This document shows positions 1-10,609 of a DNA stretch of 64,000 nucleotides, piece after piece. The position numbers were made by a program, and so were the translations under genes. The stretch's first letter is position 1. The number at the start of each line of letters is the position of its first letter. The notes under the pieces were generated by a model. The model had not been told where the DNA came from and did not search any database. It saw nothing but the letters and a program-made list of their open reading frames with translations. Origin of the DNA: Cladochytrium replicatum (Eukaryota; Chytridiomycota; Chytridiomycetes; Cladochytriales; Cladochytriaceae); the NCBI GenBank assembly GCA_025526935.1, contig JAHLKD010000019.1, forward strand, positions 186,001 to 250,000. The letters run 5' to 3'.

Positions 1-2346
1 TTCGTCGACAATGATCTGCCAATATCTCTTCTTCTGTCCGTCGTAGATTAAACGTACGACATCGGAAAACAGACGGAAAAGTTTCCTCGGAGCTCGACTT
101 ATTGTAGAATAAATCGGCTTCTGCTTCAGCTTCGTGCGACTACAGACCAAACAATTCTGCATAATTGATTTGTTGACAAGATTGAATGCATCCGGTTCAA
201 CCTTGGGCATTTTGATGTTGAGCTTCTCTGCCGTTCGAAAGATTGTCCGTAAGTGGATGTGACCAAACTGCTGGTGTAACTTTGCAAGTTCGTGTACTGT
301 CACTGGCGATAAGTTGGTGCTCACTCCAACTGTATCTTGAGATGCTCGTTGACATTCATCATCGTTCGTTTGACGAATGTTGTTGTCTGACATTACATCG
401 AGACCCATTGCGTGAGAAGATCGTACACCGGACGTAAAGTCCATCGACTGATCGAGACCTTCTGCGGATACCGCTACTGCTTTAGCTCGTTGAGCAATCG
501 CATGCCGCGGTTGGTGAGTTCCGACGGTACTAACATCAGCATAGAGATAGTACAAATCTCTTTCCCGTCGCCCAATAATAACGTGTTCATCCGTATCACC
601 ATGCGTGAGGATAACCTTGTCTTTGGTGAAACTCACAATGTCCCCGGAGTCTCCAATGATACTACACACTGATGCAAGTGTGTCTTCGAGATCAGGAACA
701 TAAAGTGCGTTGTGTATTATCTTAATTCGCCCATTGGGTAAAACTACAGATACATCTCCAAAACCACAAACTGGAATTGTATGACTATCCGCTAGTTCCA
801 CCACGTCCTCGTCATTCGTATACGTCAGCGAACTAAAGGCATGACGATTAGGTGTCATCCAAACAGTTGCGCCTGTATCAAGCAAACCCACACGATCCTT
901 TGCTTGAACATGTACACGGACAACCTTCTGTGCCGAGTGTGCGTTCACTATCGAAAACATATTTCCGATGTATGTGTCAGCATCTTTATCAACAGAAGTA
1001 GGTTGGGTAAGGTCAAAGATTACCTTCTTGGTCAACACCGGTTTGGCGGTAGATTCGTCCTCCGACGAATCATCACCTGCATCGCCACGGCTGGCAATGA
1101 ATGCACGAAAATCCGTGTCTAAACAAAGACTCTTTGCAGTGAGATAGCGTTTACACGCCGACTGCTTGTGTCCTCGTTTGCCACAGAAATTGCATGTGAG
1201 ATCTGTCTTCTTTGCAGAAGAAGATGTGGACGACCTGGAGTCCTGCGACTGCCTGGTCCGAGTGGAACTGCTACTCCCACCGCTACTGCCTGAGCCACTC
1301 GAGGCACCCTGCTTACGGCATTGAGCATTGGTGTGAGATGAGTTCGGATGCAAGGTACAAATATCCTCCGACTTCGCAACCTTGGCTTTCGCTTTCGCCT
1401 TCGCTTTCTTCGCCTTTGCCTTCATGGCCTTCTTTGTCCCATTCGGCCCACCGGCATCCATGGTGACGTTGAGTTGGACCAATTGGTTTAGGTCGGTCAA
1501 GATATTTGACACTGTTTCGAAGTAATGCGTTGGCTTTTGGTGGAATGGTCGCGGAGCATTCGGGTTTGCAGCATCAATTGGATCTTGTATTAACGCCGGT
1601 TCCCATTCGGCATACGCAGAAGTGATCATTTTTCCGAGAAAAGGTACGAGGGTCCGTAGTTCAATTGTCTGCATCGTGATTTTTGCGACTAACCGGTTTA
1701 GTAGATCCTTGATTACGAGTTCGTCCGGTAAAGAGTTCAGTTTGAGTTCGAATAACTCAGTGAGGTCGGTCACAAACTGCTGAACGCTTTCTGCCGACTG
1801 ACCGTTCGTACATTTCAGATCTACCAGCCGTTGCTCCCACATAGACGATTCGATCGGAGCTTGTCCGCCAGCACTGAAAATTCGGCGAAGTCCATCGACT
1901 TTGCCTTTTGCTGACGCATAAGCTCTGACTCGATTCATGTCGCGTTTTGGGAAACATTCGCATAGAATTCCAACTGCGACGTTATTGTCCGCTTGTTGTG
2001 CACGGTAATCTTGCATCTCAGCACGATATTGCGTACGTAAGTGACTGTTGTGTGTGACGATCGCCAAATGTTCACGTAGTTCTGCTTCCCATTGTGCTCG
2101 TGCTTCGTTAGCAGCTCCGCCAGCAGCTCCGGCGATGACTATCGGACGCTGTGGGCGATTTCCTTCCGCCTCGTAATTCGGACTATCAGGAAGAGCCATT
2201 GGTTCTTGGAGAAGCATAGTGCCAGCGCCGCCACGTAAGTTTGCGTAAGTCTGCACTTGTTCCATGTACAGATCGAAATCCTGCAGCGTTTTACCGGTGA
2301 ATGGCTTCGGCCGCGAAGATGTGGCGTCATTCGATCCTGAACCCAT
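1..2346 (-). CDS. Ty1/copia copy A Gag-Pol, 5' part (runs off window)
   Basis: Polyprotein of a copia LTR retrotransposon: Gag forms the particle, then protease and integrase follow. The ATG is at 2346, just inside the LTR at 2398-2996. The reading frame matches copy E (10610 onward) almost base for base and I saw no stop before the window edge. It contains a Lys/Ala-rich stretch, a C-x2-H-x4-H-x4-C motif, a CCHC knuckle (C-x2-C-x4-H-x4-C), the DTGAT protease site and the start of integrase. It ends within integrase because the window ends. Near-identity to E suggests recent activity. I could not check the rest of Pol or the 3' LTR. Confidence 0.85.
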   Translation of the reverse strand, partial: MGSGSNDATSSRPKPFTGKTLQDFDLYMEQVQTYANLRGGAGTMLLQEPMALPDSPNYEAEGNRPQRPIVIAGAAGGAANEARAQWEAELREHLAIVTHNSHLRTQYRAEMQDYRAQQADNNVAVGILCECFPKRDMNRVRAYASAKGKVDGLRRIFSAGGQAPIESSMWEQRLVDLKCTNGQSAESVQQFVTDLTELFELKLNSLPDELVIKDLLNRLVAKITMQTIELRTLVPFLGKMITSAYAEWEPALIQDPIDAANPNAPRPFHQKPTHYFETVSNILTDLNQLVQLNVTMDAGGPNGTKKAMKAKAKKAKAKAKAKVAKSEDICTLHPNSSHTNAQCRKQGASSGSGSSGGSSSSTRTRQSQDSRSSTSSSAKKTDLTCNFCGKRGHKQSACKRYLTAKSLCLDTDFRAFIASRGDAGDDSSEDESTAKPVLTKKVIFDLTQPTSVDKDADTYIGNMFSIVNAHSAQKVVRVHVQAKDRVGLLDTGATVWMTPNRHAFSSLTYTNDEDVVELADSHTIPVCGFGDVSVVLPNGRIKIIHNALYVPDLEDTLASVCSIIGDSGDIVSFTKDKVILTHGDTDEHVIIGRRERDLYYLYADVSTVGTHQPRHAIAQRAKAVAVSAEGLDQSMDFTSGVRSSHAMGLDVMSDNNIRQTNDDECQRASQDTVGVSTNLSPVTVHELAKLHQQFGHIHLRTIFRTAEKLNIKMPKVEPDAFNLVNKSIMQNCLVCSRTKLKQKPIYSTISRAPRKLFRLFSDVVRLIYDGQKKRYWQIIVDE

Positions 2347-2397
2347 CTTGTCGTTGTTGTCCAAAGAAATGTGTTAAGCAACGATTCGTAACTATTG

Positions 2398-2996
2398 TGT
2401 TGAACAAAGCTGTGGTCTGGATCCTCAGGTTGTGTGTGTTGCTAATTCACGGGTTAATGTTTCTAAGAGATGAATAAAGAAGATTGCGAGTCACAAGTAC
2501 TAGCGCAAGAGAATGCTCCTTGTGTGTATCGCCACAGGCTCCTTAAATAAGTGTACTGTCGTTTTGGCTTTTCCTTCCGGAAGATCTGGATCGAAGCGAT
2601 AAGGTTTGACTCTTCTTCTCACAGGCGTAGCGAAGCATAATCATGCTAAGCTGTGCGTGAGATCTAGCTCTCCTCAACAGGATTGTTCTCACACATGATT
2701 CCCACGAACGCGTTAATCATATGTAAACCTTTGCTGTGATCTGATCCGGGCTTCACTTCTACAAGTGGATGATAGAAAAGTAATGACAGTTTACTATACC
2801 TATGGCCGCAATAAATATAACCCATGAAGAAATACCCGGAGGTATCCAAACTCGTAATAGATCATCATCTATATGCTTTAGTTCAATAGTTAGAAATGTT
2901 GCTCAGTGAAGAGTGACATTTCTGTATATCGGGCGTTTGTGTTTTTGTACTATCAATGACTGGATTGGCCAAGTCCATCAATCGAAATACTTAACA
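2398..2996 (-). repeat. Copia LTR, 5' LTR of copy A (599 bp)
   Basis: In element sense it runs from TGTTAAG (2996) to TTCAACA (2398), with TG...CA ends. It is nearly identical to the LTRs at 4721-5320, 8080-8676 and 9960-10558. Its outer end abuts protease-coding DNA of copy B directly, as expected if A inserted into B. The partner LTR lies outside the window, so no target duplication can be checked. Confidence 0.9.
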
Positions 2997-4669
2997 GCAA
3001 GTGTGTCTTCGAGATCAGGAACATAAATTGCGTTGTGTTTTGTCTTAATTCGCCCATTGGGTAAGACTACAGATGCATCTCCAAAACCACAAACTGGAAT
3101 TGTATGACTATCCGCTAGTTCCACCACGTCCTTGTCATTCGTATACGTCAGCGAACTAAAGGCATGACGATTAGGTGTCATCCAAACAGTTGCGCCTGTA
3201 TCCAGCAAACCCACACGATCCTTTGCTTGAACATGTACACGGACAACCTTCTGTGCCGAGTGTGCGTTCACTATCGAAAACATATTTCCGATGTATGTGT
3301 CAGCATCTTTATCAACAGAAGTAGGTTGGGTAAGGTCAAAGATTACCTTCTTGGTCAACGCCGGTTTGGCGGTAGATTCGTCCTCCGACGAATCATCACC
3401 TGCATCGCCACGGCTGGCAATGAATGCACGAAAATCCGTGTCTAAACAAAGACTCTTTGCAGTGAGATAGCGTTTACACGCCGACTGCTTGTGTCCTCGT
3501 TTGCCACAGAAATTGCATGTGAGATCTGTCTTCTTTGCAGAAGAAGATGTGGACGACCTGGAGTCCTGCGACTGCCTGGTCCGAGTGGAACTGCTACTCC
3601 CACCGCTACTGCCTGAGCCACCCGAGGCACCCTGCTTACGGCATGGAGCATTGGTGTGAGACGAGTTCGGATGCAAGGTACAAATATCCTCCGACTTCGC
3701 AACCTTGGCTTTCGCTTTCGCCTTCGCTTTCTTCGTCTTTGCCTTCATGGCCTTCTTTGTCCCATTAGGCCCACCGGCATCCATGGTGACGTTGAGTTGG
3801 ACCAATTGGTTGAGGTCGGTCAAGATATTTGACACTGTTTCGAAGTAATGCGTTGGCTTTTGGTGGAATGGTCGCAGAGCATTCGGATTTGCAGCATCAA
3901 TTGGATCTTGTATTAACGCCGGTTCCCATTCGGCATACGCAGAAGTGATCATTTTTCCGAGAAAAGGTACGAGGGTCCGTAGTTCAATTGTCTGCATCGT
4001 GATTTTTGCGACTAACCGGTTTAGTAGATCCTTGATTACGAGTTTGTCCGGTAAAGAGTTCAGTTTGAGTTCGAACAACTCAGTGAGGTCGGTCACAAAC
4101 TGCTGAACGCTTTCTGCCGACTGACCGTTCGTACATTTCAGATCTACCAGCCGTTGCTCCCACATAGAAGATTCGATCGGAGCTTGACCGCCAGCACTGA
4201 AAATTCAGCGAAGTCCATCGACTTTGCCTTTTGCTGACGCATAAGCTCTGACTCGATTCATGTCCCGTTTTGGGAAACATTCGCATAGAATTCCAACTGC
4301 GACGTTATTGTCTGCTTGTTGTGCACGGTAATCTTGCATCTCAGCACGATATTGCGTACGTAAGTGACGGTTGTGTGTGACGATCGCCAAATGTTCACGT
4401 AGTTCTGCTTCCCATTGTGCTCGTGCTTCGTTAGCAGCTCCGCCAGCAGCTCCGGCGATGACTATCGGACGCTGTGGGCGATTTCCTTCCGCCTCGTAAT
4501 TCGGACTATCAGGATGAGCCATTGGTTCTTGGAGAAGCATAGTGTCAGCGCCGCCACGTAAGTTTGCGTAAGTCTGCACTTGTTCCATGTACAGAGCGAA
4601 ATCCTGCAGCGTTTTACCGGTGAATGGCTTTGCCCGCGAAGATGTGGCGTCATTCGATCCTGAACCCAT
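2997..4669 (-). pseudogene. Copia copy B gag-protease fragment, interrupted by copy A
   Basis: Same family as A and E. Gag starts at ATG 4669. A CGA-to-TGA change gives a stop at 4205-4207, after which the frame reopens through the zinc knuckles and DTGAT protease motif to 2997, where the LTR of A begins. Everything downstream of protease is missing here and may lie left of the window beyond A. The broken Gag means B is not autonomous. Confidence 0.88.
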
Positions 4670-4720
4670 CTTGTCGTTGTTGTCCAAAGAAATGTGTTAA
4701 GCAACGATTCGTAACTATTG

Positions 4721-5320
4721 TGTTGAACAAAGCTGTGGTCTGGATCCTCAGGTTGTGTGTGTTGTTAATTCACGGGTTAATGTTACTAAGAGATGAATAA
4801 AGAAGATTGCGAGTCACAAGTGCTAGCGCAAGAGAATGCTCCTTGTGTGTATCGCCACAGGCTCCTTAAATAAGTGTACTGTCGTTTTTGGCTTTTCCTT
4901 CCGGAAGATCTGGATCGCAGCGATAAGGTTTGACTCTTCTTCTCACAGGCGTAGCGAAGCATATTCATGCTAAGCTGTGCGTGAGATCTAGTTCTCCTCA
5001 ACAGGATTGTTCTCACACATGATTCCCACGAACGCGTTAATCATATGTAAACCTTTGCTGTGATCTGATCCGGGCTTCACTTCTACAAGTGGATGATAGA
5101 AAAGTAATGACAGTTTACTATACCTATGGCCGCAATAAATATAACCCATGAAGAAATAACCGGAGGTATCCAAACTCGTAATAGATCATCATCTATATGC
5201 TTTAGTTCAATAGTTAGAAATGTTGCTCGGTGAAGAGTGACATTTCTGTATATCAGGCGTTTGTGTTTTTGTACAATCAATGACTGGATTGGCCAAGTCC
5301 ATCAATCGAAATACTTAACA
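4721..5320 (-). repeat. Copia LTR, 5' LTR of copy B (600 bp)
   Basis: Full LTR with TGTTRA/TYAACA termini, closely similar to the A, D and E LTRs. The base after its outer end (5321) lies inside the open Pol frame of copia element C, so this copy landed in C coding DNA. Confidence 0.9.
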
Positions 5321-7504
5321 ACATTTTGATATTTCAAAGTTACCTGATATGAATAGCGATGATGACAATACTACAGACTCAGATTCTGATGATAGCGCTA
5401 ACACCTCATCTGATGAGGAGTTGTATCCCAACCAACGATTTTATCATCGAATGGATATCTCACAAACGAATGTTACTCCTATGTCCCAACATGATTCAAA
5501 TGTTGATGACGAGCAGAATACCACCAACGACTATAACCATTCGTTAAACATGAACGATGACACTTATGTACCACTCTCTGTACAACACGTACAAGAACAA
5601 AGTGAAGATGATTCCCAAAGTGATTTGGAAGATTTACAATGGATTGGTGAAGATGATGACAACGATTATGGATTTGTTGCACACAAAGCCAAACATCGCA
5701 AACTTAAAGGCAAACAACCTATGGTTACTCCAACAAACAGATTTCATCCCCAGCGAAGACCTTTGTTGAGACGTAATATCCCCAATGTCAATGTAAATGA
5801 GAAAGCAAAATCGAGTACACCCGACATTCCTATACCTCAAGGACACTTGAGAAGTATTCCCAAAACAGTCCAGGAAGCTATGTCGCGACCTGATGAATGG
5901 CCATACTGGCTTGCAGCCATGTGTGAAGAAAATCAACAACTTATCAATTTGGGAACATGGAACAAACGCATCTTGCCAAATGGGAACAACCTTCTCACTG
6001 GCAAATGGGTATATTCATACAAACTTGATGAAGATGGCAACATCATCCGATTCAAGGCACGATGGGTAGTTAAAGGGTTCTCCCAGATACAGGGAATGGA
6101 TTTCGACAAAACCTATTCTCCTGTGGCGAAAACCACTACAATTCGATACTAGTTGCTCTTGCTGCAATTGTCAAATTACACATTTATCAATTTGACATTA
6201 CAGGAGCATATCTCAATGCATCACTTGAGGAAGATGTTTATGTTCAAATGCCTCATGGATTTACAGAGACTGACAAATCTGGCAATCCATTAGTTTGTAA
6301 TCTTGTCAAAAGCTTATATGGTTTACATCAAGCTGCTAGAGAATGGTACAAATGCCTCTGGGCGAAATATGAAGACATGGGATACATCCGTGATCTTTCA
6401 GATGCTTGTCATTTCTGGCAAATGAAACCATCTACTCACAGTTCCACAGTGAAAATACGTGAACACACTACTGTTCATGTAGATGATATTCTTCATTTCT
6501 CTCCAGACCCAAATGGCTACCAGGACTTCATGGATGGCTTGAATTCCTCATTCAAGGTTGGAAGTCACTCTACAGCAAAATGGATTCTGAAAATGCAATT
6601 GATCAAAACTACTCACGGTTATTTCATAACCAATGCTCAATATGCAAAGGAAATATTGCAGAGATTGAAATTATGGGAATCCAATTTAAGACCAGCCAAA
6701 ACACCTATTTCTTCTCACTACAAACATGACACAAGCTGGCCTATTTTATCCAAAAATGATGCAACTATTTTTCGCTCGGAACTCATGAAAATCTCGTACC
6801 TAGCTACAAAGACCAGACCTGATTTATCTTATGCTGTCAATGTCTTGGCACAACATCAGGTTGAACCACGAGTTTGTGAACAAAAGGCACTAGCTCGCCT
6901 GCATCGTTACTTATTGGGAACATGGAACTATGATTTGCATTACACACGGAATAACATACCCACTCCCAAGGTATACTCTGACGGTGTAGATGAGTTTGCA
7001 TCAAATGAACACATCCCTATGGGATATGTTGATGCAGACTGGGCAAATGATCCTGCTCGCTATTCCAGGACAGGATATTTTGTAATGTTTGCCAATGCAG
7101 CTGTTTGCTGGCAGTCTACAAAGCAACAGGTTATAACTTGCTCTTCCACTGAAGCAGAGTTATATGCGTTGAATGAATAATCACGTGAGATGAAGTGGAT
7201 GAAAAACCTCATGGCAACCATTGGTATTTCATGCAAAAGTAAGCCCATGATCCTCTGGCAAGATAATACCTCTACACAGTCTATTGCCAATGACCTGCTT
7301 AATGATCACAGAACTAAACACATGGATGTTTGAGAAAAGTTTGTGAATCTTCAAATTGAGCAGAAGCAGCAGGAACTCAGAGATATTGATACTGAGAACC
7401 AAATTGCTGATATTTTCACAAAACCCTTGACATTCAAATTATTTTCAAAATTCACACGCGCACTTGGTCTTACACGTCAATCTGATTTGACCCTTGTTGA
7501 CTAA
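5321..7504 (+). pseudogene. Copia element C, C-terminal Pol (RT and RNase H), broken
   Basis: A copia family distinct from A/B/D/E/H. The open frame enters from the LTR junction at 5321, reads an acidic Asp/Ser-rich linker, then reverse transcriptase (KARWVVKGFSQ, YSPVAKT, DITGAYLNA, SLYGLHQAAREWYK, VHVDDILHF) and RNase H (GYVDADWAND, SSTEAEL). It has a frameshift near 6145-6155 and nonsense codons at 7178-7180 and near 7331. Pol ends at TAA 7504. Its 5' half is absent, cut by the LTR of B. The 3' LTR follows at 7590. Confidence 0.85.
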
Positions 7505-7589
7505 TACATACATTACCAACAGACAGACGTGCGACTCAACGCTCATACCAATATCCTCATTCTCTACCGCAGCTTTGACTGCGGGGGTG

Positions 7590-8079
7590 TGTTGATGCAT
7601 GCACATATATGGAACTAGCTACTCCAGTCTTCATCCGCTACCGACACTGAGGGGAAATAGCCTTACCAGAGACGTCTGGGACAAGTTCATGCGTAATCAT
7701 ACATTACATGAAAGAACTGGCATTTCTAACTATTGGTCATGAAGACATCCTCCTTTACTCATTGGAATCTAGTAGAGTTCTGCAAGTGATCACGCGTTTG
7801 AGAAAGAATGTGATGCTAATCAGTTTGCTGCTGACAGTTATATCATACTCGAGTACATCTCGTATGATACTAATGCAAGGTACTACATATTTATTTCTCA
7901 TAGAGAACATGTCATTGTAGACAAGATTATAGCTAATCTTCATGTTCTGCTCACAATGGTTATTGTGAACGATCACTGGGATCTATATCTCTCTATTCGA
8001 GAGAATAATGTTTATATTAGATATTTCCATATATCTATAGCCACAGGTTAATTATAAAAGCCGAAACGACAGTATATTT
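7590..8079 (+). repeat. 3' LTR of element C, truncated, with preceding polypurine tract
   Basis: The tract GCGGGGGTG (7581-7589) precedes TGTTGATGC, the same arrangement as in the D/E family (GAGGGGGTG then TGTTAAG). The LTR sequence is unrelated to that family. A TATAAAAG-like promoter box lies near 8054. It is cut at 8080 by the LTR of copy D. Its continuation may be the CA-rich sequence at 16581. Confidence 0.65.
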
Positions 8080-8676
8080 TGTTGAACAAAGCTGTGGTCT
8101 GGATCCTCAGGTTGTGTGTGTTGCTAATTCACGGGTTAATGTTTCTAAGAGATGAATAAAGAAGATTGCGAGTCACAAGTGCTAGCGCAAGAGAATGCTC
8201 CTTGTGTGTATCGCCACAGGCTCCTTAAATAAGTTTACTGTCGTTTTGGCTTTTCCTTCCGGAAGATCTGGATCGAAGCGATAAGGTTTGACTCTTCTTC
8301 TCACAGGCGTAGCGAAGCATAATCATGCTAAGCTGTGCGTGAGATCTAGCTCTCCTCAACAGGATTGTTCTCACATGATTCCCACGAACGCGTTAGTCAT
8401 ATGTAAACCTTTGCTGTGATCTGATCCGGGCTTCACTTCTACAAGTGGATGATAGAAAAGTAATGACAGTTTACTATACCTATGGCGGCAATAAATATAA
8501 CCCATGAAGAAATAACTGGAGATATCCAAACTCGTAATAGATCATCATCTATATGCTTTAGTTCAATAGTTAGAAATGTTGCTCAGTGAAGAGTGACATT
8601 TCTGTATATCGGGCGTTTGTGTTTTTGTACTATCAATGACTGGATTGGCCAAGTCCATCAATCGAAATACTTAACA
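8080..8676 (-). repeat. Copia LTR, 3' LTR of copy D (597 bp)
   Basis: In element sense the polypurine tract GAGGGGGTG lies immediately before TGTTAAG, marking this as the 3' LTR of the minus-strand copy D. The sequence belongs to the young LTR group (A, B, E). Confidence 0.9.
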
Positions 8677-8803
8677 CACCCCCTCAGTCATTAGATAGGT
8701 ACAACCGAGAGTATCACTCAACCGATCATAACTTTCTGTAAATGCTGAAGTTGATATTCTATTGAAATAAAGGTGAGTTGTATGGACATCGCCAGCCGGT
8801 CGT

Positions 8804-9959
8804 TCAAGATAGTATATTAAGTGAAGACTGACTGACTAGCCCCAACGAGCCCCTGTGTTTGAGGTATAATTTACTTCCAAGAGGTTTAGTTAAGATGTCC
8901 GCGATCATATCAGAAGTATCCATATGGTGTAACTCCTGATGTTTCTGTTCAACTTGGAGATTCACAAATCTCTCGCGAACGTCCATGTGTTTAGTCCGTT
9001 TGTTGTTGAACAGATTGTTTGCGATAGACTCGGTGGATTGATTGTCTTGCCATAAACGGAGCGGATTGAACGACGTAATTCCGATACCCGTCATAAGATT
9101 TTTCATCCACTTTATCTCACGCGATAGTTCGTTCAGCGCATACAGTTCGGCTTCCGACGACGAGGCTGCAATAGTCTGTTGTCGAATCGACTGCCAACTG
9201 ATTGCCGCATTAGCGAACATTACCACGTAACCGGTTCGTGAGTATCTATCTGTATCGCCTGCCCAGTCTGCATCGGCATAACCTTGTGGGTTGTTAGCCG
9301 AATCAAACGTGTAGAGACCATCGGGTCTTAGCATCGGAGACGTGATACCAGTCCGTGTATAGTGTAAACCGTAATCCCAAGTACCGAGTAAATATCGTTT
9401 TAATCGATAGAGAGCCTTTGATTCTGACTGTCGAGGATCAATCTGATGTTGTGCCAAAATATTGACTGCGTATGAAATATCCGGTCGTGTCTTAGTCGCC
9501 ACGTACGATATCTTCATTAACATTGATCGAAATTGTGTTGCCTCGGCATCGGACAGTGTTGGTGTGGTCTCATCAAAGATATATGATTTTGACATCGGTG
9601 TTTTGGTCGGTTTGATGTTGGTACCCCATAAATTCGCTTCTTCGAGAATCTTCTTTACGTACAATGCATTGCTAAGGAAATATCCTTCCGTTGTCTGCAA
9701 TAACTCCATTTTCAGAATCCATTTCGCCTTCGAAGTACCGCCTACTGTGAACGAAGTTTCCAAATCGGTCTGAAACCGATGATATGCGTTTGGATCTGTG
9801 GAAAAATGTAGTATATCATCGACATAAACGGTAGTGTGTTCGCGGGTATTATTTGTTGGATTGTATCGCCAGAAATGACAGATGTCTGCAATATTCCGCA
9901 CGAAACCAACACTGAGATATTGTTTCCAAAGAGTTTTTTACCATTCTCGAGCTGCCTGG
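8804..9959 (-). pseudogene. Copia copy D Pol fragment: RT palm to RNase H end
   Basis: A 365-residue open frame (9901-8804) holds the VYVDDILHF catalytic box of reverse transcriptase, GYADADWAGD and SSSEAELYALNE of RNase H, and the C-terminal DMIADILTKPL motif. Upstream of 9901 the frame has TAA (9938-9940) in place of a Tyr codon, so D is also inactivated. It is cut at 9960 by the 5' LTR of copy E in the opposite orientation. Unlike E, D keeps an intact YVDD. Confidence 0.88.
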
Positions 9960-10558
9960 TGTTAAGTATTTCGATTGATGGACTTGGCCAATCCAGTCAT
10001 TGATAGTACAAAAACACAAACGCCCGATATACAGAAATGTCACTCTTCACTGAGCAACATTTCTAACTATTGAACTAAAGCATATAGATGATGATCTATT
10101 ACGAGTTTGGATACCTCCGGGTATTTCTTCATGGGTTATATTTATTGCGGCCATAGGTATAGTAAACTGTCATTACTTTTCTATCATCCACTTGTAGAAG
10201 TGAAGCCCGGATCAGATCACAGCAAAGGTTTACATATGATTAACGCGTTCGTGGGAATCATGTGTGAGAACAATCCTGTTGAGGAGAGCTAGATCTCACG
10301 CACAGCTTAGCATGATTATGCTTCGCTACGCCTGTGAGAAGAAGAGTCAAACCTTATCGCTTCGATCCAGATCTTCCGGAAGGAAAAGCCAAAACGACAG
10401 TACACTTATTTAAGGAGCCTGTGGCGATACACACAAGGAGCATTCTCTTGCGCTAGTACTTGTGACTCGCAATCTTCTTTATTCATCTCTTAGAAACATT
10501 AACCCGTGAATTAGCAACACACACAACCTGAGGATCCAGACCACAGCTTTGTTCAACA
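9960..10558 (+). repeat. Copia LTR, 5' LTR of copy E (599 bp)
   Basis: Starts TGTTAAG and ends GTTCAACA. It contains a TATTTAAG promoter-like box (10407-10414). No canonical initiator-tRNA primer binding site is visible after 10558, so the primer of this family is unclear. Confidence 0.9.
10407..10414 (+). promoter_or_regulatory. TATA-like box in copia LTR
   Basis: TATTTAAG lies about 150 bp before the LTR end and about 200 bp before the Gag ATG, and recurs at the same place in the other LTRs. It is the likely core promoter for element transcription. This is position-based inference. Confidence 0.45.
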
Positions 10559-10609
10559 CAATAGTTACGAATTGTTGCTTAACACATTTCTTTGGACAAC
10601 AACGACAAG

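Noticed and set aside
10107-10292. A 61-codon open frame inside the copia LTR, repeated in several LTR copies
   Set aside because: It starts with TTG, not ATG, is broken in the D LTR by a 2-bp loss, and its conservation follows that of the LTR DNA. Most likely not a gene.
10559-10580. Canonical initiator-tRNA primer binding site after the copia LTR
   Set aside because: The bases after 10558 (CAATAGTTACGAATTG) match no primer site I know, so no site is annotated.
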